Source: Candidatus Cloacimonadota bacterium (GTDB lineage Bacteria; Cloacimonadota; Cloacimonadia; Cloacimonadales; Cloacimonadaceae). Taken from it: a stretch of DNA of 19,852 nucleotides. Below, piece after piece: positions 1 through 7,451 of this stretch. The notes beneath the pieces were generated by a model that was not told the DNA's origin, searched no databases, and saw nothing but the letters and a program-made list of their open reading frames with translations. The stretch is taken from positions 1 to 19,852 of the forward strand of contig JALOBT010000041.1 in NCBI GenBank assembly GCA_023228125.1, given 5' to 3'. Each line of letters opens with the position of its first letter. Within the stretch, counting starts at the first letter, position 1. A program made the translations under genes and the position numbers.

Positions 1-618
1 GCTGGCACTACCGCCGGTAAGCGCATTCATCATAATGAAATCCGCATCGTGATCCAGCAGCACCGTGCCATCGGTATCCACCACAAACCAGGTAAAATTC
101 GCCGGAAGCTGCATATCCTGGTTCAGTCTGCTGTGCAATTCATCCAGAAACACAGACGCACCCAGGGCTCCGCTCACTTTACCATCTACCATGATGGGAG
201 CAGCCACCACCCCGGATTTCTTGTTTGAAGAGCGGCTATAAACTGGATAGCCTTTGATCGTTTTGCCGGAAAACAGGGCTTTGAAATAGCCCCTATTCGT
301 AAGATTGAGATTGGTGTAATCCATGGTCACACTGTAATAATTCCCGTCTGGCATCACATAGAAGAATACTCCCGGATACTCCTCATCAATCTTCATCAAA
401 TAGGGCTTTATGCCTTTCCAATCACCCTGTTTGGCTTCCGGGGTGCTGGCCACCAATTCCAGATCGAGCAAAACACTGGATATCATGCTATCCAGATAGC
501 CCGCCGCAGTGCTGAGAGTATTCTCACTTACTGCATTATCCAGCTTGGAAACGGGCTCTGCGGCAAAGAGCATGATACTCAAAGCCAGCAGCACAATTGT
601 TAGATATAATCTCTTCAT
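1..618 (-). CDS. Secreted Cache-domain sensor protein (partial, 3' end beyond left edge)
   Basis: Reading the minus strand from the ATG at 618 gives 206 codons without a stop, so the gene continues past position 1. Residues 1-20 form a signal peptide (MKR, hydrophobic core, FAA end). Residues ~30-190 look like a Cache/PDC extracytoplasmic sensor fold: the PDGNYYSVTMDYTNL stretch, then NRGYFKALF, a PVYS strand, and the GVVAAPIMVDGKVSGALGASV strand pair. Cache domains bind small ligands such as amino or organic acids outside the cytoplasm. The start at 618 is preferred to the adjacent ATG at 621 because AAGGAG (629-624) then lies 5 nt away rather than 2. The gene follows the cyclase gene by about 9 bp, and its ribosome binding site overlaps the cyclase stop, so the two are probably one operon. 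No output domain is visible before the edge, so it may be a stand-alone sensor or the front of a larger receptor. Confidence 0.8.
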   Translation of the reverse strand, partial: MKRLYLTIVLLALSIMLFAAEPVSKLDNAVSENTLSTAAGYLDSMISSVLLDLELVASTPEAKQGDWKGIKPYLMKIDEEYPGVFFYVMPDGNYYSVTMDYTNLNLTNRGYFKALFSGKTIKGYPVYSRSSNKKSGVVAAPIMVDGKVSGALGASVFLDELHSRLNQDMQLPANFTWFVVDTDGTVLLDHDADFIMMNALTGGSAS

Positions 619-627
619 CATATCTCC

Positions 628-1683
628 TTATTTATGTAGGATAAATAGCTTAATAGGCTCAGCTTTTCCTCTCAGTTCATAATCTTGATGGAAGCTGAAG
701 TTTTGGGAGAGCTCCGGACTGAGCCTGGCATAGGTGGCTTCGGAGATCATCAACCGGTTTGGCAGAGAGGATTTCTCTATTCTGGCTGCGGTATTCACAG
801 TATCGCCGATCACGGTGAGATCCTTGCGGTCCATAGTGCCTACATCCCCTTGCAAGACCAGGCCGCTATTGATCCCGATGCGGATGGCGATGGGGCTTTT
901 ACTCTCTTCGAAACGCACCAGATTCAGTTCCGGAATACCTATATCCAGAATGCGCATTGCGCTGCGCACGGCATCATTGGCATCGTGAAATACGGCCATG
1001 ATGGCATCACCGATGAATTTATCGATATCGCCATAGCACTCGCGGGTGATGACATCGCAGATGCCAAAGAGGTCATTCAAAAGGCGCACCACCTCTTTCG
1101 GCTGTTTATGCTCTGAGAATCCGGTGAAATTCACCACATCCAGATACAACACGGTGAGGTCTAAAATGCGGGGAACGTTGATTTGCACGTTATCCTGAAT
1201 CCGGTTTTGGATATCGCTGTAGGTGGTGGTGGAAACGTATTTGCGGATGAGGCCATTGAACTTTTCCTGCATGATGCGGTATTCTTCCTGGTGAGTTATG
1301 TCCCGAAAAACTTCGATAGCGGCAATCACCTCGCCCTTTTCATCTTGCACTATCGAGACATGGGTTTCCACGGGGAAACGTCTTCCGGATTTGCTCTTGG
1401 GATAGACCTTTGCCTGTATGCTACATTTGCCTGCAATGGCCTTTACGATCGGACAGGCCGAGTGGCAGAGCAGGATTCCATTTTCATCGATATGATTCAG
1501 GATATCATCCTTGCAGCTATGCCCCAGAACTTCCGTAGCAGAGTAGCCGGTCATTTCTTCGGCGGCCTTGTTCCAAAACAGGATAACCCGATCGGGGTTC
1601 ACCACATAAACTCCATCATACAGGCTGTTCAGAGTGCGAGCCAACTGCGAATCAGGGTTCTTCAGGTCACTTAAAAACTGCAT
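628..1683 (-). CDS. PAS domain-class III adenylate cyclase
   Basis: A soluble 351-residue protein with an N-terminal PAS domain (about 14-130) and a C-terminal class III nucleotide cyclase domain (about 165-350), predicted to make cAMP from ATP. Metal ligands are Asp182 (LYLDVVNFTGF) and Asp226 (KFIGDA). The purine-recognising pair is Lys222 and Thr290 (DLTVIGDTVN), the class IIIb adenylate-type combination. The transition-state pair Asn297/Arg301 (VNTAAR) is also present, so the active site is complete. The PAS domain has four cysteines at 57, 73, 77 and 87, a pattern seen in some bacterial signalling PAS domains. An in-frame TTG at 1731 could add 16 residues, but the ATG at 1683 has GGGGAGG about 5 nt upstream and is the better start. 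The downstream Cache gene suggests paired sensing. No transmembrane segment is visible. Confidence 0.9.
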   Translation of the reverse strand: MQFLSDLKNPDSQLARTLNSLYDGVYVVNPDRVILFWNKAAEEMTGYSATEVLGHSCKDDILNHIDENGILLCHSACPIVKAIAGKCSIQAKVYPKSKSGRRFPVETHVSIVQDEKGEVIAAIEVFRDITHQEEYRIMQEKFNGLIRKYVSTTTYSDIQNRIQDNVQINVPRILDLTVLYLDVVNFTGFSEHKQPKEVVRLLNDLFGICDVITRECYGDIDKFIGDAIMAVFHDANDAVRSAMRILDIGIPELNLVRFEESKSPIAIRIGINSGLVLQGDVGTMDRKDLTVIGDTVNTAARIEKSSLPNRLMISEATYARLSPELSQNFSFHQDYELRGKAEPIKLFILHK

Positions 1684-1851
1684 CTTACCTCCCCAAGGCT
1701 TTGTAAAATAGTGTTGATTTTGTACTTGCAATCTTGTTCAATATTTTCTGCAAATTCATCATAAGCATTTACCATGTTTGCACATGCGGGTAAGTGTCAA
1801 GGAAAAGCTGTTCTTTCCCTTTTTCAGCAGAATATTTTAGCCTGGGCAGCA

Positions 1852-2802
1852 TCAGATATCCACAGGTGCTTTTACCACCTTCACATACATCACTCCGCCA
1901 CTGGCTGAGCCAAAATAGCCCAGGGCATTGTGCACTCCACCATAGAGATAGCCTTCGGGCATATAATTATAACGGTATAAATTGTTATCAATGATGTAGG
2001 CGCTTGCCATGTAGCGTCCATAGAAGATGAAGCCTTGACGGTAATCCTTCACCAAGATATAGCTATCTTCATATTCCGGTTGTACAGAGGAGGAAAATCT
2101 GCCCATAAATTGGATCCTGCGCATGCCCTCACCGCTACGGTTGTAGGCATCTTCCAGCTCGGCACTGGGATGGGTGAGCCCAAAAATGGGTGTGGTAAAT
2201 TCCAGCTCCGTGCTAAAGGGCTCCAGGCAATACAATTCGGCCTGGTAATTGAAAGTCCCTGCCTTGTCCAAGGTATTCAGCGCCAACGGATAGCGTAGAT
2301 CAGCCTCGTCAAAAGGCAGTTCACCCATAGTCTGAAGACTCAGGCCATAGCCTTCACCCTCCACATTGTGCCCATAGTAATCCGGATTCAGGATGGTTTC
2401 CGGCGGCACTGTAGTTTCTGCGCTAATGAGCTTTTCGTAGCCCGGAACCTGCACCTGGATGCGATAGCTATGTTCTGGCTGGATGATGTTTCGGGCGGGG
2501 TCTATCCACTTCACCTTGAGTTCTTCAAAATCCAGCATCGGGGACAAGCTCCAGCTTTTACCCGTATCCAGCTCAAAGATCTGGATATCTGCTTCCATCA
2601 CAAAGATATCCAAAGGATCGAAGGATGCGATATCGGCACTTTTACTAAGGTACACGGGGTAGTCTGCTGTGATGGCTTCGCCTGCCACCAAAAGTCCAGC
2701 AATAGCATATACATCTCCCTCAAAACGAGGTCCGGCCGTGAAGTCTGTGCATCCAGAAAGCAGCAGCAGTGCCAGCAGGATAATTATTATATTTTTCACC
2801 AT
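1852..2802 (-). CDS. DUF4249-family lipoprotein paired with TonB receptor
   Basis: A 316-residue protein with a lipoprotein signal peptide: hydrophobic residues 3-15, then the lipobox LSGC with the acylated Cys at 18. The body resembles DUF4249: a predicted beta-rich N-terminal half with YAIAGLLVAGEAI and the EHSYRIQVQVPGYEKLISAETTVPP stretch, typical of Bacteroidota-type outer-membrane-associated lipoproteins. DUF4249 genes are commonly found directly after TonB-dependent receptor genes and are thought to act with them; the molecular role is unknown. Here the ATG overlaps the receptor stop by 7 nt (ATGGTGA), with AGGAG about 10 nt upstream inside the receptor gene, so translation is likely coupled. 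The protein would sit in the outer membrane and assist substrate capture or receptor assembly (inference). Confidence 0.8.
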   Translation of the reverse strand: MVKNIIIILLALLLLSGCTDFTAGPRFEGDVYAIAGLLVAGEAITADYPVYLSKSADIASFDPLDIFVMEADIQIFELDTGKSWSLSPMLDFEELKVKWIDPARNIIQPEHSYRIQVQVPGYEKLISAETTVPPETILNPDYYGHNVEGEGYGLSLQTMGELPFDEADLRYPLALNTLDKAGTFNYQAELYCLEPFSTELEFTTPIFGLTHPSAELEDAYNRSGEGMRRIQFMGRFSSSVQPEYEDSYILVKDYRQGFIFYGRYMASAYIIDNNLYRYNYMPEGYLYGGVHNALGYFGSASGGVMYVKVVKAPVDI

Positions 2803-5117
2803 TTTACGTTCACTCCTATGAAGGGCAGGATGGGAAATTGACCGCTGTCTTCTGTGAGCAAAGCCAGCTCGCCATCTTGATTCGGGCCTATACTATAATT
2901 TCTAAAGCCTACATTCTTGCGGTTAAATACGTTGATCACTTCAAAATACGGTTCGATGGACCCCCAGGAGGTCTGCCACTCGTATTTAGTGCTCAGATCC
3001 AGGCGGAGGTAGGCCGGAAGACGGTCCCGATCCCGGTAAGAATAGATGATCCCATAGTCTTCGCCATCGAAATAGATACGCTCTGGACGATCGGTAGGCT
3101 GCCCCGAATTGAACGCAAAATTGACCCCGAGTTTGAAGTCTGCACCCAGTATCTTGTGGCCGGAGAAATGGCTCAGGTTGAAGGTTTGCACCACACTCAC
3201 AGCATAAGAGCGGTCGTATTTTGGATAGTAGCTTTGCGCCTGGTGCGTATAGGGATCGATATTGCTATCCTTCATGGTGCGCCTGGTCTTGCTGAGAGTG
3301 AGCCCCAGAAAGCCTTCCAAGCCCCGCCAATAGGTTCTCAGCAGGATGTCTGTGCCATAGCTATAGCCTTTCCCCTGATGAAACACATCGGCCAATTGCC
3401 CTGATTCATTGTCCCAGTCAAAATCTGTCGCCGAGTCGTATTCCAGGATGTTTTGATAGGTCTTGTAGTACAGCTCGATATCGAAGGCAAAATCCCGCGC
3501 AAACTGGTTTTTATAACCCAGCAGAAAGTGATGGCTGCGCCCAGGTTTGAGGCTGCCATCCAGGGGAAACCAGACATCAAAGGGGGTGCTAAAATCAGCC
3601 GCCATCAGGGTGAGATATTGATGATAAAGCCCATAGCTGGCATACACGCTTTCGGCCAAATCGAGCTTGCGGCGAATGGAAAAACGGGGATCCAGATTCA
3701 AATACGAGGCCTTGGGAATCTGCTTTAGATTGATATCCAGGCTTTGATACCAGGATCCACGCAAGCCGGGTTGCACAGACCACAAGGCATCCAGGTCCCA
3801 GGTATCCTGAATATACGCACTGCTGGTGAGCGAAGCCACCTGAACATCCGGCAGGGAGCTTTCGTCATATTGCATAGAGCTCTTGGTCTGGAGCCAGGTA
3901 TCGTTGTATTTCACTTCCCAGCCAAAGTCTATCTGATGCTGATTGTTTGGCCGGTAGCTGAGCAGTGCTTTACTGCTGAAGTCCTGGATTCCGTTATCAC
4001 GCGTAAAGCTCTCTTCGCCTTCGGAAGTGATCTGCGCAAGGTTGCTGGTAAAATCGCTGCCCGCCAGGACGAATTGGGAGAACAGCCGGGGACTAAAGAG
4101 GTGCATCCATTGCGTGGTGAAAGTGCGATTTCCCCAATCCAGCTTGATCACAGAGCCGAAGTCAAAATTCAGCCGGTCCTTGCCAAAATAGGCACTGGTG
4201 GAGACCATATCCTGAGGGCTGATATCCCAATTCAATTTGAAATGACCATCGTAAAAATAGTAATCCGGCAGATCTTCTAATATCACTTTAACCAGTTCCA
4301 GATAGGTGCGCCTTAGCGAGGCCATATAGCTCCCGTTTTGATTTGCCAGGCTCCAGGGCCCTTCCAGAGTGGCGGAGGATGAGATCAGCGACCATCTGGC
4401 AGTGCCTTGATGGTGGTCACGATTGCCCTGACGATTCGTTACATCCAAGACGCTGGACAGTCTGCCGCCATATTTGGCCGGATAAGCACCTTTGATGAGA
4501 TCGATATTCTCCACCGCATCGCTATTGAAGGTGCTGAATACGCCGCCAAAGTGATTGGGATTGTACACGTCCGTGTCATCCAGCAAAATGAGATTCTGAT
4601 CCGGAGAGCCACCCCGCACATACAGCCCTGAAGAGAAGTCCGAGATAGGCGCTACCCCTGGCAAGGCAAGTATCGCCCGAAATACATCCGCTTCGATGGG
4701 AGATACCACACTTTTCACGTCTTCCGTAGTGCTACGAATGAGGCTGGGACGGATCTCGCGCGCTTCATCGTAATTCGAGCCGGTAACCCGGATTGTAGCG
4801 AGTTCGATGGCCGCTTCCACCAAACTGAGGCTCAGATGCAGGTCCTCAGTCGGAACATTTATGGTAAACTTGTGCTTAAGCGGCTGATACGATACCAGGC
4901 TCAGCTCCAAAGTGTAAGTGCCCGGCCTTGCGATATCGATCACGAAATAGCCTTTTTTATTCGTCTGCATGCCCGCGCTGGTTTCCGCCACGTGTACGTT
5001 TACATACTGCATGGGCTCTTTACTGCCGGCACGGGTTACGAATCCGCTCACCGTCGCGGCCTGGAGCGATAGGCCAAAGCTGATCATAAACAAGAGGATC
5101 AGGATGCTGTATTTCAA
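2796..5117 (-). CDS. TonB-dependent outer-membrane receptor with carboxypeptidase-like N-terminal domain
   Basis: A 773-residue outer-membrane receptor for TonB-driven import. The order is: signal peptide (1-20, ending LQA); a CarboxypepD_reg-like domain (about 21-100: VSGFVTRAGSKEPMQYVNV, KGYFVIDIARPGTYTLEL); a plug domain (about 125-225: GLYVRGGSPDQNLILLDD, IKGAYPAKYGGRLSSVLDV); and a 22-stranded-type barrel ending in Trp, as expected for outer-membrane insertion. An upstream in-frame GTG at 5147 is unlikely because it has no spaced ribosome binding site and would bury the signal peptide. TTG at 5117 has AAGGAAAG just upstream and overlaps the stop of a 33-codon leader ORF by TTGA. The substrate cannot be told from sequence. 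The DUF4249 lipoprotein follows with a 7-nt overlap. Confidence 0.92.
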   Translation of the reverse strand: MKYSILILLFMISFGLSLQAATVSGFVTRAGSKEPMQYVNVHVAETSAGMQTNKKGYFVIDIARPGTYTLELSLVSYQPLKHKFTINVPTEDLHLSLSLVEAAIELATIRVTGSNYDEAREIRPSLIRSTTEDVKSVVSPIEADVFRAILALPGVAPISDFSSGLYVRGGSPDQNLILLDDTDVYNPNHFGGVFSTFNSDAVENIDLIKGAYPAKYGGRLSSVLDVTNRQGNRDHHQGTARWSLISSSATLEGPWSLANQNGSYMASLRRTYLELVKVILEDLPDYYFYDGHFKLNWDISPQDMVSTSAYFGKDRLNFDFGSVIKLDWGNRTFTTQWMHLFSPRLFSQFVLAGSDFTSNLAQITSEGEESFTRDNGIQDFSSKALLSYRPNNQHQIDFGWEVKYNDTWLQTKSSMQYDESSLPDVQVASLTSSAYIQDTWDLDALWSVQPGLRGSWYQSLDINLKQIPKASYLNLDPRFSIRRKLDLAESVYASYGLYHQYLTLMAADFSTPFDVWFPLDGSLKPGRSHHFLLGYKNQFARDFAFDIELYYKTYQNILEYDSATDFDWDNESGQLADVFHQGKGYSYGTDILLRTYWRGLEGFLGLTLSKTRRTMKDSNIDPYTHQAQSYYPKYDRSYAVSVVQTFNLSHFSGHKILGADFKLGVNFAFNSGQPTDRPERIYFDGEDYGIIYSYRDRDRLPAYLRLDLSTKYEWQTSWGSIEPYFEVINVFNRKNVGFRNYSIGPNQDGELALLTEDSGQFPILPFIGVNVKW

Positions 5118-5215
5118 ATTCTTTCCTTCTTTTGAGTAGATAGCCACCCTTTATCTGCCTGCAGCATGCCAAAAGCACAGAGCAAAACAAACAGTACAAT
5201 CGTAGGTTTTCGCAT
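5114..5215 (-). CDS. 33-residue signal-peptide-like leader ORF overlapping the TonB receptor start
   Basis: On the minus strand, ATG at 5215 is preceded by AGGAG with a 6-7 nt gap and opens a 33-codon frame. The product begins MRKP, has a hydrophobic core (TIVLFVLLCAFGML), a plausible signal-peptidase site (LQA-D) and a charged tail (TQKKERI). Its TGA (5116-5114) overlaps the receptor TTG start (5117-5115) as TTGA, and its KKER codons contain the receptor's ribosome binding site. This is the arrangement expected for translational coupling of a weak TTG start. It could be a coupling leader, a genuine small secreted peptide, or the remains of an older signal-peptide exon. I know of no family for it. 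The strong ribosome binding site and exact overlap make translation likely; function is unknown. Confidence 0.55.
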   Translation of the reverse strand: MRKPTIVLFVLLCAFGMLQADKGWLSTQKKERI

Positions 5216-5326
5216 TTTTATCTCCTGTATCGAACTATGGTGGCCCCATCTATAAGCTCAGTTCGGGGCTAAGTATTCCAGTAAAACCACAAATCTGGGT
5301 GAGAGTTCCACGTCCTTGTTCGATCA

Positions 5327-5332
5327 ATTATA
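5327..5332 (-). promoter_or_regulatory. Candidate -10 box of the leader/TonB receptor/DUF4249 operon
   Basis: The minus strand reads TATAAT here, a perfect -10 hexamer, about 112 nt before the leader ATG at 5215. No good -35 box sits 15-19 bp upstream; a TTGACG at 5362-5357 is 24 bp away, too far. The leader RNA would be about 105 nt. Confidence 0.35.
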
Positions 5333-5520
5333 CAATATCCCAGAGCCTATCTTATCCGTCAATAGCTTTCTTTGCTGGCATTATCCCATTTCCCCCCAAG
5401 TTCCTGTTTTAACTCTCATTTTTGGATTGTGTATTATTTGTAGCCTGGTTGGAGGCAAGAAGAGATCGGGAAAGTCTGTAACTTGCTGCCAGATCAAAAA
5501 TGAAAGTCAAAACTGGCGCG
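5333..5520. other. Intergenic stretch without recognisable gene
   Basis: Between the receptor promoter and the first repeat block I see no credible gene. The only internal structure is a 9-bp inverted repeat, TCATTTTTG (5416-5424) and CAAAAATGA (5495-5503), separated by 70 bp. Open frames on both strands here lack ribosome binding sites and family resemblance. Confidence 0.4.
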
Positions 5521-5592
5521 TGGCAGCGCGGATAGAAGCAGTCCGGGAGGACGAAAGGCGAATGTCGTGGGCATGGCAGCTCAGATAGAGGC
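5521..5592 (+). repeat. Partial REP-like unit, tandemly duplicated with the next
   Basis: The segment starting TGGCAG at 5521 recurs 53 bp later at 5574 (about 38 of 44 positions match). It carries the linker that normally follows the central hairpin, then a GTCC-GGGA-GGAC hairpin and AAAGGCGAATG, but no central hairpin. It is best read as a chimera of two half-units. Confidence 0.6.
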
Positions 5593-5694
5593 AGTCCGGC
5601 AGGACGGAAGGCAAATGCCAATAGCCCAGCAGGTGACTACTGGGGTGACCGGCAGATCGAATTCAGAGTCCGGAGCGCAGCGGAATCCGTCCCC
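5593..5694 (+). repeat. REP-like multi-hairpin unit, diverged copy A
   Basis: It begins AGTCCGGCAGGAC, has the central hairpin exactly 32 nt later (CCCAGCAG 5625-5632, loop GTGA, CTACTGGG 5637-5644 with one stem mismatch), then GAGTCCGGAGCGCAGCGG and a decayed GGAC end. The layout matches the island at 17.7-19.2 kb, but this copy is more diverged and stands alone 12 kb from the transposase, just upstream of queC. Confidence 0.75.
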
Positions 5695-5697
5695 ACG

Positions 5698-5729
5698 CTA
5701 AAACCTTAAAACCTTAAAACGCTAAAACC
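5698..5729. repeat. Four tandem octamers (YTAAAACS)
   Basis: Four uninterrupted 8-bp units occupy this stretch: CTAAAACC, then TTAAAACC, then TTAAAACG, then CTAAAACC. They end 16 bp before the -35 box of the queC promoter, where an activator or UP-like contact would fall, or they may simply be a slippage product. Confidence 0.7.
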
Positions 5730-5745
5730 GCCAAACGCTTTGTGC

Positions 5746-5772
5746 TTGACACGAAAGCCCCTGCACTAAAAT
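5746..5772 (+). promoter_or_regulatory. Promoter of the queC operon
   Basis: TTGACA (5746-5751) is followed after 15 bp by TAAAAT (5767-5772), 30 nt before the queC ATG. The spacer is short for sigma-70, but the same TTGACA with 15-16 bp recurs before rpsT and the ferredoxin oxidoreductase operon. The leader of about 23 nt leaves no room for a preQ1 riboswitch. Confidence 0.55.
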
Positions 5773-5802
5773 TGAGAAAAAATACTATTTACGGAAAGGA
5801 AT

Positions 5803-6468
5803 ATGACACGAGCTATTGTTTTACTGAGTGGAGGAATGGACTCCCTGGTCACAGCCGGCATCGCCAGACAGGAATGTGAAGAGCTGTATTTCCTGCATTT
5901 CTCCTACGGTCAAAGGACAGAAAATAGGGAACTTGCCTGCTTTCGGGCGATCGCGCAGCATTATCAGGCCACAGCGGCCAAGGTGATAGATTACCATTGG
6001 CTGGCCGAGATTGGCGGATCTTCGCTTACGAATTCTGCTATAAAGATTATTACCGATACACCCAGCGGAATTCCCAATAGCTATGTTCCCTTTCGCAATG
6101 CCACAATGCTCTGTGCTGCCACGGCTTGGGCTGAGGCGCTTGGGGCCACGGCGGTCTATATCGGGGCTGTGGAGGAAGATTCCTCCGGTTATCCGGATTG
6201 CCGGCAGAGCTTTTTTGAGGCCTTTGAGAAGCTCATTCAGGAAGGCACCGTCAAAGCTGATATAGTGATCAAAACTCCGGTTTTAGAGCTTAGTAAAGCT
6301 CAGATCGTGCAGCGTGGCATAGCCATAAATGCGCCCTTTGAGCTGTCCTGGAGCTGTTACTGCTCAGAAGAAGCGGCTTGCGGAACCTGTCCCAGTTGCC
6401 TTTTGCGTCTGAAAGCTTTTGCTGAAGCAGGCCTGCCAGACCCCATTCCTTATGAGGTAAAACCATGA
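5803..6468 (+). CDS. queC: 7-cyano-7-deazaguanine synthase (preQ0 synthase)
   Basis: QueC converts 7-carboxy-7-deazaguanine, ammonia and ATP to preQ0 in the cytoplasm, on the way to queuosine in tRNA. The 221-residue length is normal. The ATP-pyrophosphatase P-loop SGGMDS is at 9-14, FSYGQR at 33-38, and the zinc site near the C terminus is Cys185, Cys193, Cys196 and Cys199 (CYCSEEAACGTCPSC). A Thr (residue 39) replaces the His common after YGQR. The start has GGAAAGGA two nt upstream and an upstream promoter. The TGA overlaps the asparaginase ATG (ATGA), so it is the first gene of a four-gene operon. No queD, queE or queF is nearby; those must lie elsewhere, or preQ0 comes from another supply. 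Confidence 0.95.
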   Translation: MTRAIVLLSGGMDSLVTAGIARQECEELYFLHFSYGQRTENRELACFRAIAQHYQATAAKVIDYHWLAEIGGSSLTNSAIKIITDTPSGIPNSYVPFRNATMLCAATAWAEALGATAVYIGAVEEDSSGYPDCRQSFFEAFEKLIQEGTVKADIVIKTPVLELSKAQIVQRGIAINAPFELSWSCYCSEEAACGTCPSCLLRLKAFAEAGLPDPIPYEVKP

Positions 6469-7448
6469 AGAACCATATCTTATTGATTATGACCGGCGGC
6501 ACGATCTCCATGAAAAACGCGGGCAAGCTTGGCGTGGTGCCCAGCTCTGAATTGGCAGACTTTTTACAGCAATTTCCCCAGCTCGATAGCGTGGCAAATG
6601 TCCAGGTGATGGATTATCTGAATGTGCCCAGTCCTTATATGACCCCACAGATGATGTTTGACCTGGCCAAGCTCATCGATACCAAGATTTTAGACTATGA
6701 TGGTGTAGTGATCACCCACGGCACAGACACCCTGGAAGAGAGCGCCTTTTTGGCAGACCTGGTGCTCACCACTCGCAAACCGGTGGTTTTCACCGCAGCC
6801 ATGCGCAGTGGTGGGGATTTGGGACTGGATGGCCCGCGCAATATAGTGGGCGGAGTTCGCGTGGCCAGCAACACGGAAAGCTTTGACAAAGGCGTACTTG
6901 TAGTGATGAACGACGAAATCCATACCGCCCGTGATGTGGTGAAATTCGATACGGGAAAGCTGGGAGCTTTTACCAGTCCGGGCTTGGGCCCTCTGGGAAT
7001 CGTGGATCCGGACATGGTGATCTATCATCGTGAAAGCCTGTACCGGGAAAACGTCTGGACCGAAGCTCTGGACACCCGCGTCGATCTGATCAAAGCGGTA
7101 AGTGGCATGGATGGCAGATACATAGACTGCAGTATCGAGAGCGGATGCAGGGCCATCGTGATCGAGGCTTTTGGCCGCGGTAATCTGCCCAAAGACCTTC
7201 TTCCCCATGTGCAAAAAGCATTGGATCAAAACGTCCTGGTGGTAATAGCCTCCCGTACCCATACCGGCAGAGTGCTTCCGGAATATGGCTATGAAGGCGG
7301 AGGCAAGGACCTCAGAGACCTGGGCTGCATCCTGGCCGGCGATCTCAAAGGCATCAAAATCCGGCTGAAACTCATGGCACTCTTTGGTAAATACGACGAT
7401 GCCGATACCGTGCGACGGTTTTTGAAACAGTCTCATGAAATGGAGTAA
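6465..7448 (+). CDS. L-asparaginase (type I/II amidohydrolase family)
   Basis: The enzyme hydrolyses L-asparagine to aspartate and ammonia. Its 327 residues show the family signatures: TGGTIS (10-15) with nucleophile Thr13, the HGTDT block with Thr87 and Asp88, and Lys160 in TARDVVKFDT. FTAAMRS follows the HGTDT block as usual. There is no signal peptide, so it is cytoplasmic. The related GatD subunit of Glu-tRNA(Gln) amidotransferase shares these motifs but has an extra N-terminal domain that is absent here. It overlaps queC by ATGA and the next gene begins 3 bp after its stop. Pairing with queC is not a known functional unit; released ammonia could feed QueC, but that is speculation. In an amino-acid fermenter, asparagine catabolism is the plain explanation. 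Confidence 0.9.
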   Translation: MKNHILLIMTGGTISMKNAGKLGVVPSSELADFLQQFPQLDSVANVQVMDYLNVPSPYMTPQMMFDLAKLIDTKILDYDGVVITHGTDTLEESAFLADLVLTTRKPVVFTAAMRSGGDLGLDGPRNIVGGVRVASNTESFDKGVLVVMNDEIHTARDVVKFDTGKLGAFTSPGLGPLGIVDPDMVIYHRESLYRENVWTEALDTRVDLIKAVSGMDGRYIDCSIESGCRAIVIEAFGRGNLPKDLLPHVQKALDQNVLVVIASRTHTGRVLPEYGYEGGGKDLRDLGCILAGDLKGIKIRLKLMALFGKYDDADTVRRFLKQSHEME

Positions 7449-7451
7449 ACG

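Noticed and set aside
1758..1800. Promoter for the adenylate cyclase operon
   Set aside because: A perfect TTGACA (minus strand, 1800-1795) has no -10 box at 15-19 bp, and TATGAT (1763-1758) has no matching -35, so neither is reported as a promoter.
1790..1830. Terminator after the DUF4249 gene
   Set aside because: A GGAAAG/CTTTTCC dyad is imperfect and A/T-rich, with no T run on the relevant strand.
5316..5621. Open frames on both strands in the queC upstream region
   Set aside because: They run through the palindromic repeats; similar translated peptides appear wherever a repeat unit lies, and no start signals support them.
5773..5802. preQ1 riboswitch before queC
   Set aside because: The leader after the likely -10 box is only about 23-30 nt and shows no hairpin or pseudoknot pattern.
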